From assembly GCF_000374845.1 (NCBI RefSeq), contig NZ_KB895414.1:372001-436000 (forward strand): DNA of 64,000 nt, given 5' to 3'. Below, piece after piece: positions 1 to 8,346 of the stretch. The translations under genes were made by a program, and so were the position numbers. How positions within the stretch are numbered: the first letter of the stretch is position 1; every line of letters begins with the position of its first letter. The notes under the pieces were generated by a model. The model was not told the DNA's origin, did not search any database, and was given only the letters and a program-made list of their open reading frames with translations. This DNA is from Paenibacillus terrigena DSM 21567 (GTDB lineage: Bacteria > Bacillota > Bacilli > Paenibacillales > Paenibacillaceae).

Positions 1-160
1 CATCAATTTCAATCGTACCGGATAATGCTGCTCCAGTGCCTGTATCCGTTGTGCCTTTTCCTGCTTCATCTTTCTTACCTCCACCGCATGCTGCAAGTGC
101 AACGGCAACGATTAACAACATGACTAACATCATGTAACTTTTTTTATTTTTGTGTAGCAA
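1..160 (-). CDS. pstS: Phosphate ABC transporter substrate-binding lipoprotein PstS, N-terminal part (runs off the left edge)
   Basis: Only about 53 codons are in the window. The reading frame begins at a TTG at 160, eight bases after the ribosome site AGAGGAG (169-175). The product starts with a basic stretch, then a hydrophobic segment ending in the lipobox LAAC (Cys25), so it should be a lipid-anchored extracytoplasmic protein. A charged, glycine/threonine-rich linker follows, and the last visible residues SGTIEID match the start of PstS proteins, where GSSTV normally comes next. PstS binds inorganic phosphate for the PstCAB importer. The PhoP-box array directly upstream and the nearby phoP/phoR genes support the call. 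With the C-terminal part unseen, another phosphate-binding lipoprotein is possible. Confidence 0.75.
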   Translation of the reverse strand, partial: MLHKNKKSYMMLVMLLIVAVALAACGGGKKDEAGKGTTDTGTGAALSGTIEID

Positions 161-203
161 TTCTACCACTCCTCTAGTTGATTGATTAACTTCTATAGCT
201 GTA

Positions 204-257
204 TCATAAGATTCGAATGTTAAGGCTATTGATAGAGTTTGTTAACGGATTGTAAAT
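204..257 (-). promoter_or_regulatory. PhoP-box array and -10 element upstream of pstS
   Basis: Read on the minus strand there are four hexamers at exact 11-bp steps: TTTACA (257-252), TTAACA (246-241), TATCAA (235-230) and TTAACA (224-219). A -10-like TATGAT (209-204) lies 9 bp after the last hexamer. This matches the known Bacillus PhoP-binding pattern of TT(A/T/C)ACA direct repeats with about 5-bp gaps. It predicts phosphate-starvation induction of pstS. The same geometry recurs before phoP and ppk. Confidence 0.75.
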
Positions 258-294
258 TTTGAGTTTTTATTAAGATTTCGTAAAACGACGGGTG

Positions 295-1383
295 CTAGCT
301 TGTCTTCTGCAACTGCTCAACGATCTGAGAGAGCGAACTCGTCACTTCGGATGTCTTCTTATCTGCAATGACCGATTGATGGCGAATATCCGATGCTTGC
401 AGGCGATTCTCTTCTGCGGCGTGAGATAACCGTTCGAATAGGTCCTTCGCCCCAGTAACGAGCATGGCGCTATTGGCCGTCTCTTCCCGTCCGCTCTGGA
501 CATCACGCACCGTGCTCGTTACCGCTTGCGCGATCTGCTCGATCATTTCCGTAATCGCAAGTGCCGAACGCTTCGTCTCGTCTGCTAACTTCCGAACCTC
601 CGCTGCAACAACAGAGAAGCCTTTCCCATGTTCCCCGGCTCTCGCCGCTTCTATCGCTGCATTGACAGCCAACAGATTACTCTTCTCTGCAATTTCACGG
701 ATAAAATGAGAAATCTGTGATACCGAGCTTGTCTTTTGCTGCAATTCATCAATCTGTCTCTCTTGCCTTTCCGCCTGCAGGGCAAAATTATTGAAGAGTA
801 GCGATACTTTATCAAGTTCACTCTTGCCTTGAAGCGTCAAATGCACCATGTCCTCGGATTGCCTCATCCCTTGATCCGCTGCACTTGCTACTTCCTCAAC
901 CGAAGCATGAATCTGCTCGATTCTCTCCTCCATACGATGTGCAATCCCAAGCTGATCTTGGATCGATTGCTGCTGCTGCATCCGTGCGATGTGGAGCAGT
1001 ACCCCCACCGTCAGAACCCCAATGAATTGTCCCTGGTTCGTCACGATAACGCAGTCGTACATATGTTTTTCCTCACGATTTAACGCCATATCAATCATCT
1101 CTTGCGGCCTTATATGTATATCCACGATCAACGGATTGGGGTCCATGATCTGCGTGATCGGTTTCTCATAATACAGATCTGCACCGTATTTTTTCCCTAG
1201 AAAACGGAAGAAGCGATCCTTCATCACAAGCCCCACAGGTTCATTGGTGATCTCATGACATACGACAAGGCATTCGCTATCAATTCCGCGATGGATCATC
1301 TGGACGACTTCACGACATGGCTGATTCGGCGAGATTACGCTAGGTACAGTAATAAATTTGTGAATCATTAGTGCTTTTGACAT
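295..1383 (-). CDS. Soluble methyl-accepting chemotaxis-type receptor with N-terminal CBS-like sensor region
   Basis: A 362-residue protein. Residues about 10-130 resemble a CBS-domain pair (phrases such as [15 protein letters not shown] and [15 protein letters not shown]). A coiled-coil linker follows, then the conserved MCP signalling hairpin ([20 protein letters not shown], then [13 protein letters not shown]). No transmembrane segment or signal peptide is visible, so it probably senses a cytoplasmic ligand, perhaps a nucleotide via the CBS region, and signals to CheA. The signalling tail is short. The start at 1383 is chosen because GAGGAA (1389-1394) sits 5 bases upstream; an in-frame codon 15 bases further up lacks this spacing. 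It is divergent from the cyd operon. Ligand and kinase partner are unknown. Confidence 0.75.
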   Translation of the reverse strand: MSKALMIHKFITVPSVISPNQPCREVVQMIHRGIDSECLVVCHEITNEPVGLVMKDRFFRFLGKKYGADLYYEKPITQIMDPNPLIVDIHIRPQEMIDMALNREEKHMYDCVIVTNQGQFIGVLTVGVLLHIARMQQQQSIQDQLGIAHRMEERIEQIHASVEEVASAADQGMRQSEDMVHLTLQGKSELDKVSLLFNNFALQAERQERQIDELQQKTSSVSQISHFIREIAEKSNLLAVNAAIEAARAGEHGKGFSVVAAEVRKLADETKRSALAITEMIEQIAQAVTSTVRDVQSGREETANSAMLVTGAKDLFERLSHAAEENRLQASDIRHQSVIADKKTSEVTSSLSQIVEQLQKTS

Positions 1384-1448
1384 CGCTGTTCCTCGCATTC
1401 TTTGCTTTTGCTAATCAATTTACCATCCAACTATTAAATCAAGAGCTG

Positions 1449-1466
1449 CACTTTGTACTAAAAGTG
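1449..1466. promoter_or_regulatory. Inverted repeat in the MCP/cyd divergent intergenic region
   Basis: CACTTT (1449-1454) and AAAGTG (1461-1466) form an inverted repeat with a 6-base centre, between the MCP gene and the cytochrome bd operon. It could be an operator for either transcript. It does not match the Rex consensus well, so no regulator is assigned. Confidence 0.25.
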
Positions 1467-1523
1467 TAAAATTTGGGCAAATTACGACCGAAGCTTATTT
1501 CGAATTTGAACAGAGGTGCAAAG

Positions 1524-1649
1524 GTGACGCAGCACAAATCAACCAATACCATACACAAACAAGAACAACGTCTCATCAAACTCTGTCTCGTCGTAGCGAT
1601 CATTATGCTGCTCGCTTTAACACGGATGTTGATGAAATGGTTCTTATAA
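1524..1649 (+). CDS. Small single-span membrane protein preceding cydA
   Basis: A 41-codon frame starts at GTG 1524, seven bases after AGAGG (1512-1516), and ends at TAA 1647-1649. The last bases of its stop codon run into the AAGGAGG ribosome site of cydA. The product has a polar basic N-terminus (QHKSTNTIHKQEQR) followed by one hydrophobic helix (LCLVVAIIMLLAL) and a short basic end, so it should be a small inner-membrane peptide with its N-terminus inside. Its position suggests co-transcription with the oxidase genes and a possible assembly or structural role, but this is inference only. I do not recognise the family. It could also be a non-conserved leader frame. Confidence 0.5.
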   Translation: MTQHKSTNTIHKQEQRLIKLCLVVAIIMLLALTRMLMKWFL

Positions 1650-1665
1650 AGGAGGCGCGGTTCAC

Positions 1666-3009
1666 ATGAGTCACTATGATCCCGTCGTATACAGTCGGAT
1701 GCTAACATCCATCACGCTTGGATTTCACATTATCTATGCCACCATCGGTGTGGGCGTCCCTATGCTCATTGCGCTCGCGGAATGGATGGGCATCAAGCGC
1801 AAGGATCCTCATTATCTATTACTCGCAAGACGTTGGGCACGCGGTTATACCATTACCGTCGCGGTAGGTGTCGTCACAGGAACGGCGATTGGACTACAAC
1901 TAAGTCTATTGTGGCCAAGCTTCATGCTCGTCGCGGGACAGTCGATTGCACTGCCGCTCTTCATGGAGACGTTCGCCTTCTTTATCGAAGCGATCTTCCT
2001 TGGGATCTATTTATACACATGGAATCGATTCAAGAATCCAATCCAACATTTCATGCTGCTAATCCCCGTCGTCATCGGTTCATCGGGATCAGCCTTCTTC
2101 ATTACTTGCGTGAATGCGTTCATGAACACCCCTCGAGGGTTCAATATCTCAGACACGGGGAAGCTGACCGATGTTCAGCCATTCCTTGCGATGTTCACAG
2201 CGTCCATGCCGACCAAAGCCGCACATGTACTCGCTACGGCCTATGTCACAGCTTCGTTCATCCTCGGTGCTATGGCGGCGATGGCTTTACTTAAGGGCAA
2301 GAACCATGTCTATTATCGAAAAGCACTCAAGATCACGATGGTGGCAGGGATCATCTTCTCTCTTGCGACGATTCTTATCGGAGATTTGTCCGGAAAATAT
2401 CTCGCAGCCTATCAGCCTGAGAAGCTCGCAGCAGGAGAATGGCATTTCGAGACGGAACGTTACGCCCCGCTCATTGTTGGCGGTGTCCTCGATAGTCAGA
2501 ACAAGGTGCACTATGCGCTCAAAATTCCTTTTGCTTTAAGCATTCTGGCGCACGGGCTGCCAAGCGCCGAAGTCCAGGGATTGAATGAGACACCCAAAGA
2601 TCTTCAACCGCCGCTCTGGATCCACTACATGTTCGATCTGATGGTTTCCATTGGTATGCTGCTGTTATTTATTGGTCTCTGGTTCGTCATTGCGATTCGA
2701 AGACGGCGCAAATCAGTAGAACCAGCCAAACCGCTGAACAAGCTGTTGCTATCGCTTATCATTGTCGGCGCCCCACTGTCGGTCATCTCGATTGAAGCGG
2801 GGTGGATCTATACCGAAGTCGGTAGACAGCCTTGGATACTCGTTGGATTCATGAAAACAGTAGAAGGAGCGACCAAATCTGGACAAGTTGATCTTATGCT
2901 CTGGGTCTTTGTCGCATTATATCTTGTTCTCGGTGTGAGCAGTGCTTATGTCCTGCGGAGAATGTTCAAGCATCATCCGGCGGAAGAAGAATTGAAGGAG
3001 GAGGTCTAG
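1666..3009 (+). CDS. cydA: Cytochrome bd-type quinol oxidase subunit I
   Basis: A 447-residue multi-span membrane protein of the CydA family, the heme-bearing subunit that oxidises quinol and reduces oxygen to water. The expected ligand positions are visible: His21 in the first helix (GFHIIYATIGVGVP), the glutamates in LPLFMETFAFFIEA (E101, E108), and a methionine in HYMFDLMV. The loop between helices 6 and 7, which carries the quinol site, is short, as in Bacillota enzymes (YthA-like). The KLAAGEWHFET motif lies in this loop. The start follows AAGGAGG at 1648-1654. It is followed three bases later by cydB and then cydS, giving a compact operon. Expression is probably tuned by oxygen or redox, but no clear regulator site was found. 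Confidence 0.93.
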   Translation: MSHYDPVVYSRMLTSITLGFHIIYATIGVGVPMLIALAEWMGIKRKDPHYLLLARRWARGYTITVAVGVVTGTAIGLQLSLLWPSFMLVAGQSIALPLFMETFAFFIEAIFLGIYLYTWNRFKNPIQHFMLLIPVVIGSSGSAFFITCVNAFMNTPRGFNISDTGKLTDVQPFLAMFTASMPTKAAHVLATAYVTASFILGAMAAMALLKGKNHVYYRKALKITMVAGIIFSLATILIGDLSGKYLAAYQPEKLAAGEWHFETERYAPLIVGGVLDSQNKVHYALKIPFALSILAHGLPSAEVQGLNETPKDLQPPLWIHYMFDLMVSIGMLLLFIGLWFVIAIRRRRKSVEPAKPLNKLLLSLIIVGAPLSVISIEAGWIYTEVGRQPWILVGFMKTVEGATKSGQVDLMLWVFVALYLVLGVSSAYVLRRMFKHHPAEEELKEEV

Positions 3010-3012
3010 CGT

Positions 3013-4035
3013 ATGAGTTATGAAATCTTGGGGATTACCGTATTGTGGATTTTTCTATATGGGTACCTCATCGTTGCATCCATCGATTTTGGAGCTGGCT
3101 TCTATAGCTTCTTCAGTCTTATCACGGGGAAAAGGCATCGCATCCACCCGATCGTTGAACGGTATCTCGCCCCTGTGTGGGAAGTGACGAATGTCTTCCT
3201 CGTCTTCTTCTTCGTCGGCATCATCGGCTTTTTTCCAGAGACGGCGTATTACTATGGTACGTCCCTACTCGTCCCTGGCAGTATTGCGATTGTTCTCTTG
3301 GCCATTCGAGGGGTCTACTATGTCTACAGCCAGTATGGGAACCGCAACAATAAATTCTATATGTTCCTCTACGGGGTTAGTGGATTGCTGATTCCAGCGT
3401 CATTGTCCATTGTGCTGACGTTGTCTGAAGGTGGATATATTCACGAGAACAACGGTGTCGTCTCCCTGGATTACCACGCGCTGTTTACGAGTGGATATTC
3501 GTGGTCAGTCGTTGTGTTAGCCATCGTTAGCGTATTGTACATCTCCGCCATGTTCTTGTCGTACTATGCCGGCAAGGCCAAAGACAAGGAAGCCTTAGAA
3601 ATATTGCGGCGTTATGCGCTGTTCTGGTCCGTACCAACCATTCTCTGCAGCTTCTGGGTATTCTTCTCGATTCAGCGTCATAACCTGGAGCATTTCAACA
3701 AAATGGTCGATAATGCCTGGTTCTTTATCGCATCGTTCATCTGTTACGCCATTGCTGTGTATCTCGTGTGGAAGCGGAGACGGCTTCAGGTATCCTTCGT
3801 CATGGTCATGCTTCAGTTCGGGTTCGCCTTCTTCGGGTATGGCAAATCGCATCTGCCGTACATCTTGGTTCCTTATCTAACGCTGCACGAACACTTTACC
3901 AACAAATCGATGGCCCTCGCGCTCGTCATTGTTTTCCTACTCGGACTACTCGTTCTGGTTCCTTCCTTGTACTTGCTGCTGCGCTTGTTCCTATTCGATG
4001 CGCACTATGTTCGAGGCAAGCTCAGTAAAAAATAA
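3013..4035 (+). CDS. cydB: Cytochrome bd-type quinol oxidase subunit II
   Basis: A 340-residue protein with about eight hydrophobic spans and the N-terminal signature of CydB (GYLIVASIDFGAGFY). CydB is the structural partner of CydA and is needed for heme insertion and enzyme stability. It begins 3 bases after the cydA stop, with GGAGGAGG overlapping the end of cydA as its ribosome site. The sequence resembles the YthB branch found with short-loop CydA in Gram-positive bacteria. It is followed after 18 bases by cydS. Function is well supported by operon context; the symbol ythB could be used instead. Confidence 0.88.
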   Translation: MSYEILGITVLWIFLYGYLIVASIDFGAGFYSFFSLITGKRHRIHPIVERYLAPVWEVTNVFLVFFFVGIIGFFPETAYYYGTSLLVPGSIAIVLLAIRGVYYVYSQYGNRNNKFYMFLYGVSGLLIPASLSIVLTLSEGGYIHENNGVVSLDYHALFTSGYSWSVVVLAIVSVLYISAMFLSYYAGKAKDKEALEILRRYALFWSVPTILCSFWVFFSIQRHNLEHFNKMVDNAWFFIASFICYAIAVYLVWKRRRLQVSFVMVMLQFGFAFFGYGKSHLPYILVPYLTLHEHFTNKSMALALVIVFLLGLLVLVPSLYLLLRLFLFDAHYVRGKLSKK

Positions 4036-4053
4036 CACGGAGGTTCACTGCCT

Positions 4054-4155
4054 ATGGAAGTATTCCTGTTGTTCGTTGCACCGTTTATCATTATTATTCT
4101 CGCTGTTGCGGTGCTGTTCTGGTGGGGAACGATCGTGAAAGAGGATCAGGCTTGA
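4054..4155 (+). CDS. cydS: Cytochrome bd oxidase small subunit CydS
   Basis: A 33-codon gene too short for routine gene calling. ATG 4054 lies eight bases after CGGAGGTT (4038-4045). The product MEVFLLFVAPFIIII... has one transmembrane helix, then WWGTIVKEDQA at the C-terminus. Length (33 residues), an aromatic/alanine/proline N-terminal start to the helix, and position directly after cydB match the CydS subunit seen in the Geobacillus bd oxidase structure, where it packs beside a CydA heme. It likely stabilises the oxidase in the membrane. The identification rests on length, topology and position, not on an alignment. Confidence 0.72.
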   Translation: MEVFLLFVAPFIIIILAVAVLFWWGTIVKEDQA

Positions 4156-4230
4156 AAGGACTATAGCTAGTTGGAGGAGGGCATTACGATTGCGCGTTTA
4201 GAGGGGTGGGATAGGTATGTGGGGACCCCA

Positions 4231-4590
4231 TCCGCTTTCGCTCACTGTGCAGGCAAATTAACTGCTTTTTTGCAGTTATTTGAGCCACTTTCGATCACTG
4301 CGAGCGAATTAACTGCTTTTTTGTAGTTAATTGAGTCGATTTCACTCGCTGTGGCCAAATTAACTGTTTATTTGCAGCTATTTGGTCCGCTTTCGCTCAT
4401 TGCAGGTGAAATTAACTGCTTTTGGGCAGTTATTTGAGCCACGTTCGTTCACTGAGAGCGAATTAACTGCTTTTTTACAGCTATTTGGTCCGCTTTCGCT
4501 CATTGCAGGCGAATTAACTGCTTTTGGGCAGTTATTTGAGCCATTTTCGATCACTGCGGGCGAATTAACTGCTTTTTTGCAGTTATTTGC
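4231..4590. repeat. Seven tandem 51-bp repeats, each carrying a short hairpin
   Basis: The core AACTGC appears at 4260, 4311, 4362 (as AACTGT), 4414, 4465, 4516 and 4567, a step of 51 bp with one 52-bp step. Each core is followed by six bases and GCAGTT or a close variant, so each unit can form a 6-bp-stem hairpin. Between cores is a variable spacer of the form TTTGAGCCACTTTCGATCACTGCGAGCG or TTTGGTCCGCTTTCGCTCATTGCAGG. Because 51 is divisible by three, open frames cross the array on both strands; they lack convincing ribosome sites and are not called as genes. The array lies between the convergent cyd operon and phoP. Similar palindromes occur singly in Paenibacillus genomes. Confidence 0.9.
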
Positions 4591-4611
4591 CACCGCTACC
4601 CCTCCTACAAT

Positions 4612-4646
4612 AAAAAAACGCCCAACGTTAATTTAAACGTTGGGCG
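4612..4646 (-). terminator. Rho-independent terminator of phoP
   Basis: Perfect 11-bp stem CGCCCAACGTT (4619-4629) with AACGTTGGGCG (4636-4646). On the minus strand it is followed by seven T residues (4612-4618). It lies 16 bases past the phoP stop codon. Confidence 0.88.
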
Positions 4647-4662
4647 CTATTTATTAGTCACA

Positions 4663-5388
4663 TTAACGCGGCGCGCTTACCTTCTTGTTCATCACAAGCT
4701 TGTAACCTACCCCCCGAATGGAGTCGATCTGCACGGATTGTTGATTCATCTCCAGCTTCTTCCGTAGCGAACTCACATGGACATCGACGGTTCGTTGTCC
4801 GCCAATGTAATCGAATCCCCAGACGACGTTCATCAAGTCATCGCGCGTGATGACCATACCTGGTCGCTGGACCAAATAGAGCAGCACTTCGAATTCTTTC
4901 GGACGTAGTGGAATGGCTTCGCCATGCAGCACGACTTCATATTTCTCCGGATAGATCAGGAGCTCTCCGGCATGAATCACATTCTCCTTGGAAGCGGTTT
5001 GGGTTAACGAAGTATCATCGCCAGAAGTTCTACGCAGTACAGCCGAGACTCTTGCAAGCAGCTCCGCCACGCCGAATGGCTTCGTAATATAGTCATCGGC
5101 ACCATGCTTCAAGCCTTGTACGACTTCTTCTTCCGCATTACGCGCTGTCAGAATAATAATTGGCGTCCGCATACCGGATTGCCGGATTCGACTCAAAATC
5201 TCAAACCCGTTCATGCCTGGCAGCATAATATCAAGAATAATCAAATCGTACATTTTCTGAAGGGCTGCCTGTAATCCCTCCGTGCCATGATCAATAACCG
5301 TAATTTCATATCCATCTTGCGACAAGTTATATGAGAGTAATCGAGCTAAGGTCGGCTCGTCCTCGATAATTAATATTTTTTGCGGCAT
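4663..5388 (-). CDS. phoP: Phosphate-regulon response regulator PhoP (OmpR family)
   Basis: A 241-residue two-domain regulator. Residues 1-120 form a receiver domain with acidic pocket residues E9/D10, phosphoacceptor D53 (LIILDIMLPGMNGFE) and the conserved lysine in DDYITKPFG. Residues about 135-235 form a winged-helix DNA-binding domain (RPKEFEVLLYLVQRPGMVIT, then RTVDVHVSSLRKKLE). When phosphorylated by PhoR it should activate phosphate-scavenging genes. The gene has its own PhoP-box promoter at 5439-5481, so it is likely autoregulated. It lies downstream of phoR rather than upstream as in B. subtilis. YycF/WalR-like paralogues look similar; the Pho boxes here and before pstS favour PhoP. 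Confidence 0.85.
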   Translation of the reverse strand: MPQKILIIEDEPTLARLLSYNLSQDGYEITVIDHGTEGLQAALQKMYDLIILDIMLPGMNGFEILSRIRQSGMRTPIIILTARNAEEEVVQGLKHGADDYITKPFGVAELLARVSAVLRRTSGDDTSLTQTASKENVIHAGELLIYPEKYEVVLHGEAIPLRPKEFEVLLYLVQRPGMVITRDDLMNVVWGFDYIGGQRTVDVHVSSLRKKLEMNQQSVQIDSIRGVGYKLVMNKKVSAPR

Positions 5389-5438
5389 GTGAGTCGCAAC
5401 CTCCTCGTCAAGCTCTTACCGGTCTATTCGCCTCATTC

Positions 5439-5481
5439 ATCATACCATGATTATGTTAACGGAGTGTAAATGTTTTGTAAA
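5439..5481 (-). promoter_or_regulatory. PhoP-box promoter of phoP, between phoR and phoP
   Basis: On the minus strand, hexamers TTTACA (5481-5476), TTTACA (5470-5465) and TTAACA (5459-5454) lie 11 bp apart, then 9 bp later a -10-like TATGAT (5444-5439). A weaker ATTAAT occupies the next position upstream (5492-5487). The spacing is identical to that before pstS. It implies positive autoregulation of phoP from a promoter that excludes phoR. Confidence 0.78.
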
Positions 5482-5509
5482 TCGAAATTAATATTTACGA
5501 ATTCACTTA

Positions 5510-7315
5510 CTAAAATGCATGCTCTTGAACAACAGGAATTTCAATGACGAACCGAGTACCTACTCCAATCTCGCTGTCCACCGTAATGGTACCATCATGG
5601 GAATCAACCAGATGCTTTACAATCGAGAGGCCAAGCCCTGTACCACCTGAACTGCGTGATCTTGCTTTGTCCACCCGATAGAACCGCTCGAAGATCCTCG
5701 GCAGATCCGATTTCGGAATCCCAATGCCAGTATCGGAGATCGTGAATCGAATCCGTTCATAATCGCCTGCTGCGTTCAAATCAACCGGCTCCAAAATCAC
5801 CTTCACCTGACCACCCTCTGGTGTATAGGAAATCCCATTCGATACCAGATTCAAGATGATCTGGCGCAGCCGATCTTCATCCGCTTCTGCATAGAGATGT
5901 TCAGGAACCTGGACATATAGATCAATGTGTTTCTTCGACGCTTCTGTTCGAAGCACATCAACCGTTGATTCGACGAAGCTTTGCAGCTCTACAGGAGAGA
6001 ATTGCAGCGGTACACGTTTCGATTCAATTTTGGACAACTCTAGAATATCGCCTATTAACCGATTCAAGCGTTCACTCTCATCATAAATAATCTGTAAGAA
6101 GGAGTTCGCTGTCGCAGGATCATTTACAGCTCCGCTCAGCAAGGTTTCCGCGAACCCTTTGACCGCTGCAATCGGTGTTTTTAGCTCATGGGATACATTC
6201 GCGACAAACTCGCTGCGCATCCGCTCCAACCGCCGAATGGCCGATAAATCCTGCATCAACACCAGAATGCCGCCGAAATCTTCTTCCCAGATCATCGGGA
6301 CGACATCAATCTCTAACAATCGTTCCTCGGGAAAATAAACCGTCACTTCGTCACGCATCATTTCACGCTTCTCAAGTCCTTCGGCGATCATCTTCGTCAA
6401 TTCATACTGCTGCTTCACTTCGGTATACCGATGCCCCAGCAAATATCCCGTTTCTTTACCTAGAATATTCTCGGCCATCTGGTTGACGAGCACGATTTTG
6501 CCTGTAGGATCAACCATGACAATGCCGTTAATCATATGCTCGAGTACATTTTTCAATCGGTTCTCATTCTCACGAATCAGATTCATCTGAACTTGCAGAC
6601 TATCCGCCATCGCATTAATCGCCGAGCCAAGCTGCTCAATTTCATCGACATTTTTCACATCGACACGCGTACGGTAATTCATATGTGAAATTTGGTGCGC
6701 GACGCGTGTTATTTTCTCAATCGGACGAGTAAGATTATGGGCAATGCGATAACTGATGATCCCTGCAAGGACAAACATGATCGCTAGACCCACGGTTAGA
6801 TAGATCCATAAGGCACGAATACTCGCCTCTACATCTTTAATGCTCATCGCAAGGCGAATATAACCTTCGAAATAAGGCTTATTCTTCACTGGTAACGCAA
6901 CATATAACATGTTCTCGCCCAGCGTATTGCTGTAGCGAATTTCACTGCCAAATCCCTTCGTCTTCGCATTCATCACTTCAAGTCGGTCCAAATGGTTATC
7001 CATCGACGTCGGATCATGGTCCGAGTCACCTAATACTTTGCCATCCTCACGAATGAACGTTACCCGTGCACCTGCGGATTTGCTGAGTAGATGAGCCGCC
7101 TCCGTCAATTGAATCATTGCTTCCGGATCCATCGCTTGAATTTGATTCCAATGATAGGTCGCATCAACAATTTTTATTTCCCGGGTCATATTATCTTCCA
7201 AAGCCTCGATATGCGACTTCTTGAACATCTGCACCATATAAAAGCCGGAAGCAGCCATCGATAAACCAATAAGGACGATCATGATCACCGTTAGTCGAAC
7301 TTTGAATTTTTTCAT
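5510..7315 (-). CDS. phoR: Phosphate-regulon sensor histidine kinase PhoR
   Basis: About 601 residues. Order of parts (numbering from the chosen start): membrane helix near 10-32, an extracytoplasmic sensor region to about 168, a second helix near 170-192, HAMP (about 190-245), a PAS domain (about 255-360), the phosphoacceptor region FVANVSHELKTPIAAVKGF with His376, and an ATPase domain with N-box IILNLVSNGISYT and G boxes DTGIGIP and GGTGLGLSIVKHLVDSH. This is the PhoR layout. It should phosphorylate PhoP when phosphate is low. Start is uncertain: an upstream ATG at 7324 abuts the weak ribosome site AGATAGG, so a codon at 7318 or 7315 fits better. It follows the SBF transporter gene by 27 bases and is probably co-transcribed with it. 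Confidence 0.83.
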   Translation of the reverse strand: MKKFKVRLTVIMIVLIGLSMAASGFYMVQMFKKSHIEALEDNMTREIKIVDATYHWNQIQAMDPEAMIQLTEAAHLLSKSAGARVTFIREDGKVLGDSDHDPTSMDNHLDRLEVMNAKTKGFGSEIRYSNTLGENMLYVALPVKNKPYFEGYIRLAMSIKDVEASIRALWIYLTVGLAIMFVLAGIISYRIAHNLTRPIEKITRVAHQISHMNYRTRVDVKNVDEIEQLGSAINAMADSLQVQMNLIRENENRLKNVLEHMINGIVMVDPTGKIVLVNQMAENILGKETGYLLGHRYTEVKQQYELTKMIAEGLEKREMMRDEVTVYFPEERLLEIDVVPMIWEEDFGGILVLMQDLSAIRRLERMRSEFVANVSHELKTPIAAVKGFAETLLSGAVNDPATANSFLQIIYDESERLNRLIGDILELSKIESKRVPLQFSPVELQSFVESTVDVLRTEASKKHIDLYVQVPEHLYAEADEDRLRQIILNLVSNGISYTPEGGQVKVILEPVDLNAAGDYERIRFTISDTGIGIPKSDLPRIFERFYRVDKARSRSSGGTGLGLSIVKHLVDSHDGTITVDSEIGVGTRFVIEIPVVQEHAF

Positions 7316-7342
7316 CACACGCATCCTATCTGTTATTATGGT

Positions 7343-8338
7343 TTACCTCTTATCGTACCGAGACATGCCTTTTTTGGCTAGACGTCGTAATGTTAAGATT
7401 TTATGAAGCGCATGAAAAGCAGTTGCCATCGGCTGCTGGATTAGAATGGACAGGACGACCGGAATCGATGCTTGTGGCGTAAAATAACCCATGGCAATCA
7501 CAATCCCCAGCGAGATATTCCGCATACCTGTGGCATACGCAACTGTAACCTGAAGCGCGGGATCGAGGATTTCCTTCATTAACCATCGTGAACCAACAGC
7601 TCCGACCCCATAACAACTGGCTACTAATAGAATAACCATTGGCACGAGCTTCATCATATCCTGTGATAAATCCTTTACGTACGGTGCTATCGCTGAAGCG
7701 TTCAATAGAATCACCGCCAGAAAAGCCAGCTTGGAAGTCGGAAGCATGAACGGCGCTGTCTGCGTCTTGGCATGCCCCTTCGATAATTCATGCACAGCGA
7801 CACCAATCACTGTAGGGAGAACAACGATCCAGATTAAATCCAGCATGACACCCCCCGTATCGATCGACACCATCTGGCCGAACATCCACTCGATCGAATG
7901 AGGGACAACCAACGGACTTAACGCTGAATCAAGTACGACCAAGGCTAAGATTAGCGGCACACTCCCTTGCGACAGACCTACCCATATGACGGAAGAGACG
8001 CCAAGCGGAATCACCGTGAACAACACCATGCCAACGACATATGGTGAATGCGCACCGAATACAGCCGAACCGAGCAAATAGGCAATTATCGGTGACAGCA
8101 GATGAGCTAACCCTAATGTCAACAACATTATGCCTGGTTTACGGAATACCTGTCTCACATGTCCCACACCGCATCCCATCGCCATCACGAACGTCGAATA
8201 TCCGAAGAGATATGGGATAGCGCCAATAGCCGGCTGCAGCAATGGACCAAAAAGAAACCCCAGCAATAAAGCACCCGGGGTCAGTAGGAACATGTATTTA
8301 TCAACAAATTGACTGAACTGTATGCCAAAGGACCGCAT
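7343..8338 (-). CDS. SBF-family (bile acid:sodium symporter type) transporter
   Basis: A 331-residue protein with about nine to ten hydrophobic spans, beginning FVDKYMFLLTPGALLLGFLF and containing VLFTVIPLGVSSVIWVGLSQG and AYATGMRNISLGIVIAMGYF, both typical of the sodium-coupled SBF/BART superfamily (YocS-like). The family moves organic anions; the substrate cannot be read from sequence. It starts 8 bases after the fumarase stop and is followed by phoR, so the three genes may form one transcript. Neighbouring a fumarase, a C4-dicarboxylate or keto-acid substrate is conceivable but is only a guess. The ribosome site is weak (GGATCT). Confidence 0.7.
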   Translation of the reverse strand: MRSFGIQFSQFVDKYMFLLTPGALLLGFLFGPLLQPAIGAIPYLFGYSTFVMAMGCGVGHVRQVFRKPGIMLLTLGLAHLLSPIIAYLLGSAVFGAHSPYVVGMVLFTVIPLGVSSVIWVGLSQGSVPLILALVVLDSALSPLVVPHSIEWMFGQMVSIDTGGVMLDLIWIVVLPTVIGVAVHELSKGHAKTQTAPFMLPTSKLAFLAVILLNASAIAPYVKDLSQDMMKLVPMVILLVASCYGVGAVGSRWLMKEILDPALQVTVAYATGMRNISLGIVIAMGYFTPQASIPVVLSILIQQPMATAFHALHKILTLRRLAKKGMSRYDKR

Positions 8339-8346
8339 AGCAGATC

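Noticed and set aside
1449-1466. Rex operator before cydA
   Set aside because: The inverted repeat CACTTT/AAAGTG does not fit the TTGTGAA-N4-TTCACAA pattern; kept only as an unassigned repeat.
4231-4590. Possible CRISPR array
   Set aside because: The spacers between AACTGC cores are near-identical in two alternating types, not unique, and no cas gene is nearby; it is a tandem repeat.
4378-4636. Open frames of 71 and 84 codons across the 51-bp repeat
   Set aside because: They arise because 51 is divisible by three. No ribosome site and frames on both strands.
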